Assembly: GCF_018388445.1 (NCBI RefSeq)
Contig: NZ_CP074405.1
Location: 2,604,001-2,668,000 of the forward strand
Direction: 5' to 3'
Source: Cellulomonas wangleii
Lineage (GTDB): Bacteria > Actinomycetota > Actinomycetes > Actinomycetales > Cellulomonadaceae
DNA length: 64,000 nucleotides
Made by a program: the position numbers and the translations under genes. Under the pieces are notes generated by a model. That model saw nothing but the letters and a program-made list of their open reading frames with translations, was not told the DNA's origin and ran no database searches. This document shows, piece after piece, positions 1 to 10,389 of this stretch; position 1 is the first letter of the stretch, and every line of letters starts with the position of its first letter.

Positions 1-1085
1 CCCAGCGCGTCCGCCAGGGCCTGCGGGTCACGCGCCGGGACCGTCCGGCCCAGCCCCTCGGCGTCGATGAGCGGGGCGAACGCGTCGCCCTCGGTGGCGA
101 CGACGGGGAGCCCCGCCCAGAGGTAGTCCAGCAGGCGGGTGCGGAAGGAGAACTCGGTCTCGATCCCGGGGAAGTGGCAGGACACCCCGACGTCCGCGTC
201 GAGCAGATAGTCGGCCCGCTCCTCGTACGCCACCCACTCCTCGTTGAAGAAGACGTGCGTGCCGACCAGGTCGAGCCGCCGCGCCAGCGCGCGGAGCTCG
301 GAGGCCATCCGCATCTCGGGCACGTCGGGGTTGGGGTGCCGCATCCCGAGGAAGTACAGCCGCACGTTCGGGACGACGTGACGCAGCCGGTCGATCGCGT
401 GCACGAGCGTCAGCGGGTCGAACCAGTTGTAGACGCCGCCGCCCCACAGCACCACCAGGTCGTCCTCGGCGATCCCGGGGACGGTGCCCTTGATGGCGTG
501 CCGGGTCGCCACCGGCGGCTCGGGCGAGATCCCGAACGGCACGACGCGCACGAGGTTCGCCAGCGTGGGGTCCGCGTCGTAGGTCAAGGGGTTGACACGG
601 CCGGCCGCCGCCAGGTGCCCGATCCACAGGTCCCGCTGCCGGCTCGAGGCGCACAGGAAGACGTCGCCCCGCGACACCTGCGCCGAGAGCTCCCGCAGGG
701 CGTTCGCCATCGCGGCGTCCCGGGCCGCGAGCGGCCGGTGCCGCTCGACCTCCAGCCCCTCGATGTGGAACGGGTCGTACAGGTCGACCACCAGCACGAC
801 GTCCGCCTGCTGCAGCCACGGGAAGGTCGCGGCGACGTAGCCCTGGAGGACCACCACGTCCGCGGCCTCGACCTCGGCACGGAAGTCCTCGACGCGGACC
901 CGCGCGACCTCGAACTCCGGCGAGACGCGCGAGCAGCTGCCGAAGGTCACCAGCCGGACGTGGTGCCCCTGCGCGGCGACGTGCCGCGCGATCTCCCACG
1001 CCCGGATCGCGGGCCCGGCCATCTGGTCGGCGATCGTGTCGAGCGTGACGACGAGCACCCGCCGCACCGGGACGTCGACCGCCAT
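1..1085 (-). CDS. Glycosyltransferase (GT4/GT1-like), 3' end outside window
   Basis: The frame is open from an ATG at 1085 to the window edge, so about 361 residues are visible and the C-terminus is missing. The start reads VLVVTLDTIADQMAGPAIRAWE followed by IARHVAAQGHHV, the usual N-terminal Rossmann half of GT-B glycosyltransferases. Further on, VVLWGGGVYNWFDPLTLVHA and the segment FNEEWVAYEERADYLL resemble the donor-binding half. It probably adds a sugar in surface-polysaccharide synthesis on the cytoplasmic face of the membrane. Its ATG shares one base with the TGA of the upstream permease (TGATG), so the two are translationally coupled, which links it to polysaccharide export. Acceptor and donor cannot be read from sequence. 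Confidence 0.85.
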   Translation of the reverse strand, partial: MAVDVPVRRVLVVTLDTIADQMAGPAIRAWEIARHVAAQGHHVRLVTFGSCSRVSPEFEVARVRVEDFRAEVEAADVVVLQGYVAATFPWLQQADVVLVVDLYDPFHIEGLEVERHRPLAARDAAMANALRELSAQVSRGDVFLCASSRQRDLWIGHLAAAGRVNPLTYDADPTLANLVRVVPFGISPEPPVATRHAIKGTVPGIAEDDLVVLWGGGVYNWFDPLTLVHAIDRLRHVVPNVRLYFLGMRHPNPDVPEMRMASELRALARRLDLVGTHVFFNEEWVAYEERADYLLDADVGVSCHFPGIETEFSFRTRLLDYLWAGLPVVATEGDAFAPLIDAEGLGRTVPARDPQALADAL

Positions 1086-1918
1086 CAGAGGACCTCGGCC
1101 AGCCGCCGCTGGTGCCGCTGGAAGACCCACGCACCGACGGCGAACGCCGCGACCGCCCAGGCGACGCACTCGAGCACCGAGCCCCAGGCGGGCAGCCGGT
1201 TGTCGTAGAGGAGCGACCGGAACACGTCGGAGAACCCCTCCATGGGGTTGAGCCGGTAGATGTCGACGATCGTCACGTCACCCAGGACCGGCCCCACGCG
1301 GTCCGACTGGCGCTGGACCTCCGCGACCGGGTACAGGATCGGCGTCAGGTAGAACCACACCATGAAGAGGATCGACATCAGGTGCTGCGTGTCGCGGAAG
1401 TAGGCGTTGGCCACCGACATGGCCATCGCGACCCCGAGGGAGAACACGAGGAGCACGACCATGGCCAGGAGCACGAGCGGCAGGTACGGCAGGACGTTGC
1501 CGCCCACGAGGAGGATGGCGACGGCGAGCACCGCCATCTCGATCGTCCACGTGTAGGTGCTGGCCAGGGCGCTGGCGACGATCAGCACGTAGCGCGGGAA
1601 GTACACCTTCTTGATGAGGTTCTCGTTGCCGACCAGGGCCGACATGCCGCCGTTGACCACGTTGGTGAAGAAGCTCCACGGCAGCAGCGCGCACATGAGC
1701 CAGATGGCGAAGATGTCGATGCCGCTGGGGTCGCCGGGACCGGGGTCGATCCTGATGATCACCGAGAACACGAGCGTGTAGACGACCATCAGCGCCAGCG
1801 GGTTCAGCAGCGACCACAGCTGCCCGAGCGCCGTCCGCTTGTACTTCCCCTTGACCTCGCGGAGCGTGAGGTTCACGAGGAGCTCTCGTGAGGTGAGGAC
1901 TTCGGGGATCAGACTCAC
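1085..1918 (-). CDS. ABC-2 type polysaccharide export permease (Wzm/TagG-like)
   Basis: This 277-residue protein has six predicted membrane segments (for example ALMVVYTLVFSVII and MSILFMVWFYLTPILYPVAE) and the amphipathic N-terminal stretch typical of Wzm/TagG permeases. It should form the channel that exports a lipid-linked glycan with the Wzt-like ATPase at 5090-6319. I chose the GTG at 1918 because GGAGG lies four bases upstream; an extension to 2014 would add a basic, Ala-rich stretch with no family resemblance. It overlaps the downstream glycosyltransferase by one base. The amidase gene at 2109-5018 and a repeat-rich spacer separate it from its ATPase, which is unusual. Confidence 0.9.
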   Translation of the reverse strand: MSLIPEVLTSRELLVNLTLREVKGKYKRTALGQLWSLLNPLALMVVYTLVFSVIIRIDPGPGDPSGIDIFAIWLMCALLPWSFFTNVVNGGMSALVGNENLIKKVYFPRYVLIVASALASTYTWTIEMAVLAVAILLVGGNVLPYLPLVLLAMVVLLVFSLGVAMAMSVANAYFRDTQHLMSILFMVWFYLTPILYPVAEVQRQSDRVGPVLGDVTIVDIYRLNPMEGFSDVFRSLLYDNRLPAWGSVLECVAWAVAAFAVGAWVFQRHQRRLAEVL

Positions 1919-2018
1919 GGAACCTCCGTGCCAGAAGGATGGGGACGCCGCACGCGCCTGCGGAGCGGCGGCAGCGCACCACGATACCGCCCGGCCGCGG
2001 CCCGACCGGTCCACCCGC

Positions 2019-2097
2019 GCACCGCCACCCGCACCGCCACCCGCACCGCCACCCGCACCGCCGCGGGCGGCTCGTGCGGGCGGCTCGTGCGGGTGGG
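2019..2097. repeat. Short GC-rich tandem repeats forming a hairpin
   Basis: Three perfect copies of GCACCGCCACCC run from 2019 to 2054, with a degenerate fourth copy. Two perfect copies of GGGCGGCTCGTGC follow at 2065-2077 and 2078-2090. CCACCCGCAC at 2049-2058 is the exact complement of GTGCGGGTGG at 2087-2096, so the array can fold into a 10-bp stem. It sits between the amidase stop and the permease start and could attenuate read-through into the permease. Confidence 0.6.
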
Positions 2098-2108
2098 CGG
2101 GCGCGGGG

Positions 2109-5018
2109 CTAGCGGGGCGGGCGGGGCTCGAACCAGCCCTGCACGTCGACGATCACCTGGGTGGTGCCCCGGTCGTTGTACACCTGGATGCTCTCGTCCG
2201 CGGAGACCGCCGGGACGACCAGGTTGGCCTGGTCCCGTCCGTTGCCGGTGTTGAGGTCCGACGCCAGGGGCCTGGGCAGCCCCGGCCGCCACGCCGTCAG
2301 GAAGGTCATCTCGGTCTGCTGGGTCGCGGTGAGCACCGCGGCGACCGCCCGGGCCCCGTCCGGTACGCCGGCGCGACGCAGGTCGACCGTCCGGACGGCG
2401 CCGGCACCGAGCGGGCCACCCTCACCGCGGGAGTCGACGGCGCGCGCGGGCACCTGCGGCGTGTAGTAGGTGGTGCCGCCGGGGCCGAACCACCCGACCA
2501 CGTCGACCACGACGTCGGCGGCCGCGCCCTGGAGAGCCAGGTCGACCGCGCCGTCGGCACCGAGCGGGATCACCTGGCGGTTGCTGACGTTGTCACCCAC
2601 GTAGTGGTTGACGCTCGACACCGTCGGCCGCGCACCGCCGCTCGGGTAGGCGACGACGTTGCCGACGCCCGACGGGCCCACGGACGTGAGGTTCATGACG
2701 ACGGCGCTCGCGTCCGACGGGATCCCCTCGCGCCCCGCCACCTGCACGCGCCGGGTGGCCGCCGAGGTCAGCCGGCCGCCGTCGCTCCGGGAGTCGAGCA
2801 GCCGCACACCGGCGTCGAGCGGCACGTACCCGGCCCCGCTCGCACCGTCGGTGAAGTAGCCGGTGATGTCGACGATGACGTGCGTCGAGCCGCTGTGGTT
2901 GTAGATGCTCACCTTGCCGTCACCCCCGACCCCGACGAACGTGCCGGACGCGCTGGTCCGCCGCTCGTCCGTGTTGAGGGTCGACGTGTCGGGCATGGCG
3001 CTGCCGGCGGGCCAGACCCTCAGGTGGGTCACGGTCTGCGAGTGGACGGCGGTGACGTTGATGGCCACGGCGCGCGCGTCGGCCGGGACACCCGCCACAC
3101 CGGCGACGGTGAGGTCCATGCGGGAGTGCGGACCCAGGGAGGCTCCCGTGAGCCGGGTATCGACCAGCCGGGCCGGGGCGACCGGCACGAAGCCCAGGCG
3201 GGAGCCCAGCGGGACCTCCGGGACCGGTGCGGGGTCCTGGCTGCCCTCGACCGTGAACGTCGAGCTCCACGGCACGACCGTCGCGCCGGTGCCGCCCTGC
3301 GTCCCGGTGACGGTCAGCCGGTAGCGACCCGCCCCGAGGTACTGCCCGGCGTCCGACCGCCCGTCCCAGGTGATGATCGCTCCCCCGCCGGACGGCCCGG
3401 TGCTGCCGATCCTGCGCGCGACGGTCGCGCCGCTGCGCTCGTCGTTGACCGTGAGCGTCCAGTCGACGGTGGAGACGACGCCCCCCACGACGCTCAGGCC
3501 CGACCCGTACGGGACCGTGCTGCGCGACAGGGCGGGGTTCACCAGGCCGGCACCGAGGAGGTCGCGGGAGCGCTGACGGATCGCACCGAGGGTCGCGTAC
3601 CCGGCCTGGCCGGGGCACGCCGTGTAGGCGAGGTCACGGTGCGACACGACCACCGGGAGCGCGAGCGTCGTCCCCGCCCCGTACCTCGAGTTCTCACCAC
3701 CGAGCGTCGTGTACCCGACCGTGCTCGTGGGGTCGCGGTGGTAGGCGGCCATGCGCCAGGCGATGAGCCGCGCGACGCTCTCCTGCGTGGCCGCGGGCGG
3801 CGTGCTCGAGCTGTAGTCACCGAGCATCGAGATGCCCACCGTCGAGGTGTTGAAGCCGCCGGCGTGGACGCCGATGACGGGCCGGTCGCCGGACCCGGCG
3901 CGTCCCTCGTAGACGTTGCCCCACTTGTCGACGAGGTAGTTGTAGCCGATGTCGCACCAGCCGCGGGAGTTCTGGTGGTACGCCTGGTCGGCGCGGATCT
4001 GGGCCGCGGCCTCGGAGACGTCGCGGTAGGAGTTGGGGCCGGCCGTGTGGTGGACCACGGCGGCGAGCAGGGTCGGCGCGACGTCGAACTCGCAGCGCTG
4101 CGGGGCGGCACCCCAGCCGGCACGCGAGATGATGCCCGGCGCCGTGGCGGCGGCGGCCACGGCGGCGGTGGTCACGGCACCGGACGCCGGCACGCTCGTC
4201 CCGAGGACCCGGGCGCCTGACGCACCCGAACCGAGCGACGCACCGGAGGTGGACGACGCCCGCGAGGCGGTCGACGGCGTCGACACCGGCTCGGGGGGCG
4301 ACGTCACCAGCGCCACGCGCAGGTCCTGCGCCTGCCGCGCCTCGGTGTCGAACGCCAGCTGGGCGCGGGTCGCCCCACCGATCCACACGGAGCCGGTCCC
4401 CGCGCGGGTCTGCGCGGCCGCGGCCTCGGAGGTCCCGGCGTCCGGTGCGGCGTCGTCGGTCTCGAGCTCGACCCACTCGCCCCACTGCCCGTCGGTCTCG
4501 GTGCGCACCGACACCTCGAGCCCCGCCGGCCCGTCCGGCGCCCACGTGACACCGAGCGCGTGGTACTCCTCGACGTCGACGACCTCGCTGACGATCCGAC
4601 GCTGCGCCGCGTCGTCGCGCGTGGCGATGTCCGCATCGGACGCGGCGTCCGCCGGCAGCGCCGTCTGCCCGGCTCCGGCGACGGCGACCGCGACCTCGTC
4701 GACCGTGACGTCCCCCGGCTCGGTGGTCGGGGACTCGGTCGTCGGGGACCCGGTGGGCGGGGGCTGGTCCGACGGGGGTACCGGCGTCGGTGACGCCACG
4801 GTCGCGGCCGTGGACCCGGACGGGGTCACGGGTCCCGCCGCCTCCACGACCGGCGCCGGGCCGGCGGGGACGGCGCCGCCGCCGACGGTGCCGGCCGAGG
4901 CCGGCAGACCACCCCCGAGCACCAGTGCCAGGGCGGTCCCCCCGACCGCCAGGGCGGTGAGCGCACCGCCGCCCGTCCGCCGACGTCCGTGTCCTGCTGA
5001 AGCCCCCGCTGCACGCAT
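2109..5018 (-). CDS. Secreted PGRP-type N-acetylmuramoyl-L-alanine amidase with surface repeats
   Basis: The 969-residue protein begins with a basic segment and hydrophobic core ending near LPASAG, which looks like a signal peptide. A long acidic, Thr/Pro-rich region follows. At about residues 290-490 lies a PGRP/amidase_2 domain. VVHHTAG, VVSHRDLAYTACPG and GYNYLVDKWGNVYEGR supply the expected His, His and Cys zinc ligands. It should cleave the MurNAc-L-Ala bond of peptidoglycan. Next come an Ig-like FlgD-type segment (WDGRSDAGQYLGAGRYRLTV) and three repeats of about 105 residues, each ending in a version of VIVDITGYF, common in actinobacterial surface proteins. I prefer the ATG at 5018, since the open frame to a GTG at 5078 adds residues unlike a signal peptide. 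It lies between the two halves of an ABC exporter. Confidence 0.9.
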   Translation of the reverse strand: MRAAGASAGHGRRRTGGGALTALAVGGTALALVLGGGLPASAGTVGGGAVPAGPAPVVEAAGPVTPSGSTAATVASPTPVPPSDQPPPTGSPTTESPTTEPGDVTVDEVAVAVAGAGQTALPADAASDADIATRDDAAQRRIVSEVVDVEEYHALGVTWAPDGPAGLEVSVRTETDGQWGEWVELETDDAAPDAGTSEAAAAQTRAGTGSVWIGGATRAQLAFDTEARQAQDLRVALVTSPPEPVSTPSTASRASSTSGASLGSGASGARVLGTSVPASGAVTTAAVAAAATAPGIISRAGWGAAPQRCEFDVAPTLLAAVVHHTAGPNSYRDVSEAAAQIRADQAYHQNSRGWCDIGYNYLVDKWGNVYEGRAGSGDRPVIGVHAGGFNTSTVGISMLGDYSSSTPPAATQESVARLIAWRMAAYHRDPTSTVGYTTLGGENSRYGAGTTLALPVVVSHRDLAYTACPGQAGYATLGAIRQRSRDLLGAGLVNPALSRSTVPYGSGLSVVGGVVSTVDWTLTVNDERSGATVARRIGSTGPSGGGAIITWDGRSDAGQYLGAGRYRLTVTGTQGGTGATVVPWSSTFTVEGSQDPAPVPEVPLGSRLGFVPVAPARLVDTRLTGASLGPHSRMDLTVAGVAGVPADARAVAINVTAVHSQTVTHLRVWPAGSAMPDTSTLNTDERRTSASGTFVGVGGDGKVSIYNHSGSTHVIVDITGYFTDGASGAGYVPLDAGVRLLDSRSDGGRLTSAATRRVQVAGREGIPSDASAVVMNLTSVGPSGVGNVVAYPSGGARPTVSSVNHYVGDNVSNRQVIPLGADGAVDLALQGAAADVVVDVVGWFGPGGTTYYTPQVPARAVDSRGEGGPLGAGAVRTVDLRRAGVPDGARAVAAVLTATQQTEMTFLTAWRPGLPRPLASDLNTGNGRDQANLVVPAVSADESIQVYNDRGTTQVIVDVQGWFEPRPPR

Positions 5019-5089
5019 CCGTGAAGTGGAGCAGCACGACAGGGGGCCGGTCAAGCACGCACGCCGGAGCGGTGGCACACCCGTCCGCG

Positions 5090-6319
5090 TCAGGCCTGCG
5101 AGGCGCCTGTCGTCGACGGTGCCGTCGGGACGGGGTCGGCCCAGGCGCCGTTCAGCGCGACGAACCCGCCCATCTCCTCCGCCGGGCGCCGCGCGACGCT
5201 GAACTCGGCGGCCGAGCGCAGGTAGTCGTAGACGTGCGTGGTCGTCGGGTCGGTGATGGCCGCGTCGACGCGGAACGACCCGTTCTGGAGCGCCAGGGCC
5301 GGCACGGTGCAGTCACGCACGCCCCGCCCCTCGATGGCCTCCACGGGGCGGTCCGTGTCCCGGCTGTTGTTCGCCCACAGGTGCACGCCGCCCTTCGACC
5401 AGATCGCCAGCCCGAAGACGGGACGCTCGACGCGCTGGCGGGCGGTGTAGTGCACCCGGACCGTGACCTCGTCACCGGTGTGCAGCGGCCGGTCCACGCG
5501 CTCACCGTCGGTGAGCAGCTCGACGGCGTCGATGGTCGCCTCGCCGCTCCCCCAGTGGCTGGCACCGTCGGCGTCGACGTGCGCGTCGGCACGGGTGGAC
5601 TCCAGGTAGCGGTCGAGGATCGGCGAGGCCGTCCCGGACTCCACGAGCTTGCCGTGCGAGAGCCACGCGACCTCGTCGCACATGTTCTGCAGCGACGGCA
5701 GGGAGTGGCTCACGACGACGACCGTGCGTCCCTCGCGCTTGAAGTCGACGAACTTCTCGGCGCACTTGTCCTGGAACGCGGCGTCACCGACGGCCAGCAC
5801 CTCGTCCACGAGCAGGATCTCGGGGTCGACGTTGATCGCGATGGCGAAGCCGAGCCGGACGTACATCCCGGACGAGTAGTTCTTCACCGGCTGGTCGATG
5901 AACTGCTCGACGCCGGCGAAGTCGACGATGGCGTCGAACTTCCGGTCGATCTCCGCGCGGGACATCCCGAGGATCGCCCCGTTGAGGCGGACGTTGTCCC
6001 GGCCGGACAGCTCGGGATGGAACCCCGACCCGACCTCCAGCAGCGCGGCCACCCGGCCGTCCAGCCGGATCCTGCCGCGGTCCGGGTGGAGGATCTTGGC
6101 CATCGTCTTGAGCAGCGTCGACTTGCCGGACCCGTTGTCACCGATCAGACCGAACGTCGTCCCCTGCGGGATCTCGAACGACACGTCGTCGAGCGCCCAG
6201 AACTCCTCGAAGTCCGCCCGCCGGCGGCGCATGACCGCCGACTTCAGGGACTGGTTCCGCTCGTGGTAGATCCGGAACCGCTTCGAGACCCCCTCGACCT
6301 CGATTGCTGGCGTGCTCAC
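5090..6319 (-). CDS. Polysaccharide ABC exporter ATPase with Wzt-like C-terminal domain
   Basis: 409 residues. The ATPase domain carries a Walker A at 60-67 (GDNGSGKS), a signature motif at 149-152 (SSGM) and a Walker B at 168-173 (ILLVDE). The fused C-terminal part, about residues 250-400, is a beta-rich segment with the layout of the Wzt carbohydrate-binding domain. In that family the domain recognises the terminal modification of the finished glycan. This suggests export of a capped polysaccharide; the methyltransferase gene just upstream (6476-7777) could make such a cap, though that is inference. The cognate permease is at 1085-1918, separated by the amidase gene. Together they energise transfer of lipid-linked glycan across the membrane. 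Confidence 0.92.
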   Translation of the reverse strand: MSTPAIEVEGVSKRFRIYHERNQSLKSAVMRRRRADFEEFWALDDVSFEIPQGTTFGLIGDNGSGKSTLLKTMAKILHPDRGRIRLDGRVAALLEVGSGFHPELSGRDNVRLNGAILGMSRAEIDRKFDAIVDFAGVEQFIDQPVKNYSSGMYVRLGFAIAINVDPEILLVDEVLAVGDAAFQDKCAEKFVDFKREGRTVVVVSHSLPSLQNMCDEVAWLSHGKLVESGTASPILDRYLESTRADAHVDADGASHWGSGEATIDAVELLTDGERVDRPLHTGDEVTVRVHYTARQRVERPVFGLAIWSKGGVHLWANNSRDTDRPVEAIEGRGVRDCTVPALALQNGSFRVDAAITDPTTTHVYDYLRSAAEFSVARRPAEEMGGFVALNGAWADPVPTAPSTTGASQA

Positions 6320-6475
6320 TCATCCTCCTGTGTGTCGGCCCGCGGGCCACGACGCGACGTCTGCGACCGTGCGGACGGATCGCCCGCACCGGACGCCGGC
6401 TCCCGCCGTGCGCCCGTCGGCCGACGACCGCGCACCAGCGTACGTTCTGCGCCCGCGACGACGGCCCGACCCAGG

Positions 6476-9047
<2,572 letters not shown>

Positions 9048-9050
9048 CGC

Positions 9051-9109
9051 CGGGGTCCACCGGCCCGGTGGCGCCATCTGCACAGATTCTCCACCGGGCC
9101 CGAACCCCG
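9051..9109 (+). terminator. Two-part hairpin after rmlB
   Basis: CGGGGT at 9051 pairs with ACCCCG ending at 9109. Inside, GGCCCGGTGG (9062-9071) pairs with CCACCGGGCC (9091-9100) around a 19-nt loop. The structure begins four bases after the rmlB stop and has no T-tract. It probably ends or weakens transcription before the LCP genes. Confidence 0.6.
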
Positions 9110-9150
9110 CGCTCCCGCACCCCCGCCGAGCACTCCCCTACGATCACCAC

Positions 9151-10386
9151 GTGACCTCCCGCCACGCCGCACAGAGGCGCGCCCGCGCCCCGCGACACGC
9201 CCGTTCCCAGCACTCGCACCGGGTGCTGCGCGGCGTCGCCCTGGCGGCCACGACGGTGCTCGTGTTCGGCGTCGCCGGCGGTGCCGCCTTCGCGACGAAG
9301 CTGACGACGAACGTCGACGGGCTCGACCTCGACGACCTGGTGGTGGCCGCCCCCACACCGTCGGTCGCGCCGGACCCGGCCGACGCCGCCGCAGGACGCG
9401 CCGTCAACGTCCTGGTCCTCGGCTCGGACCAGCGGGACGGGGCGAACGAGGCGATCGGTGGCGCCGAGGAGGGCATGCGGTCCGACACCACGATCGTCGT
9501 CCACATCTCGGCCGACCGCAGCCGCATCGAGATGGTGTCCATCCCGCGCGACTCGCTCGTGGACATCCCCGAGTGCGCCCTGACCAACGGGTCGACGACG
9601 AAGCCGCAGCGCAACGCCATGTTCAACTCGGCCTTCGCCCTCGGCTGGGACCGCGGCGGGGACATCGACTCGGCCGCCGCCTGCACCGTGTCGACCGTCC
9701 AGGCCAACACCGGCCTGACCATCGACCACGTCGTGATCGTCGACTTCGCGGGCTTCCAGAACATGATCAACGCCATCGGCGGCGTCGACATGTGCATCCC
9801 GCAGGACGTGAAGGACAAGTACACGGGCCTCGACCTCACGGCCGGCGTGCACCGCCTGGACGGGGTGGTGGCGCTGCAGTACGCCCGCGCGCGCCACGGC
9901 ACCGGGTTCGACGGCTCGGACACCGCCCGTGCCGGGCGCCAGCAGGTGCTCATCGCGAGCGTGGCCAACGAGGTGCTCTCCAAGAACGTCCTCACGGACG
10001 CCGGTCAACTCGCGCAGTTCCTCAGCGCCGCGACGCAGTCGGTCACGACGAACCTGTCGCTCGGCGACCTGACCGGCCTCGCCTTCAGCCTGCGGAGCAT
10101 CGACCGTGAGAGCATCAAGCTCATGACGGTCCCGTGGGCGCCCGCACGCAGCGACCGCAACCGCGTGGAGTGGACCGCCGAGGCCGACGCCATCTGGGCG
10201 AACATGGCCGCCGACGTCCCCATGCTCGGGGAGCCGGACCCGGCACCGGAGCCGACCGCGCCGGCCGACGACACGGCCACCCCGCCGCCCGCGGCCGAGC
10301 CGCCGGTGGCGGCGGAGCCGACGGCGCCGCCCACCCCCGGCACGGATGCGATCTCGCCCGCGGACATCTCGACGGCTACCTGCTGA
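9151..10386 (+). CDS. LytR-CpsA-Psr (LCP) family glycopolymer ligase, first copy
   Basis: 411 residues with a basic cytoplasmic N-terminus, one membrane anchor at about 27-50, and an extracytoplasmic LCP domain at about 88-300. Family motifs are VLVLGSDQR, the SIPRDS loop, IDHVVIVDFAGFQNMINAIGGVD and the arginine-rich ALQYARARH segment. LCP enzymes transfer polyprenyl-phosphate-linked glycans such as teichoic acids, arabinogalactan or capsules to peptidoglycan. The last 80 residues are Pro/Ala-rich and end in a cysteine. The GTG at 9151 gives the full anchor. The next LCP gene starts three bases after its stop, so the two form an operon beside polysaccharide synthesis and export genes. Confidence 0.93.
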   Translation: MTSRHAAQRRARAPRHARSQHSHRVLRGVALAATTVLVFGVAGGAAFATKLTTNVDGLDLDDLVVAAPTPSVAPDPADAAAGRAVNVLVLGSDQRDGANEAIGGAEEGMRSDTTIVVHISADRSRIEMVSIPRDSLVDIPECALTNGSTTKPQRNAMFNSAFALGWDRGGDIDSAAACTVSTVQANTGLTIDHVVIVDFAGFQNMINAIGGVDMCIPQDVKDKYTGLDLTAGVHRLDGVVALQYARARHGTGFDGSDTARAGRQQVLIASVANEVLSKNVLTDAGQLAQFLSAATQSVTTNLSLGDLTGLAFSLRSIDRESIKLMTVPWAPARSDRNRVEWTAEADAIWANMAADVPMLGEPDPAPEPTAPADDTATPPPAAEPPVAAEPTAPPTPGTDAISPADISTATC

Positions 10387-10389
10387 GCG

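Noticed and set aside
2118..2134. tRNA-like T-arm (GGTTCGAGCCC on the minus strand)
   Set aside because: It encodes the last residues of the amidase repeat; no acceptor, D or anticodon arms fit around it.
1839..4220. 793-codon open frame on the plus strand, antisense to the amidase
   Set aside because: Arg/Pro/Gly/Asp-rich low-complexity product with no domain; typical GC-driven shadow of the real gene.
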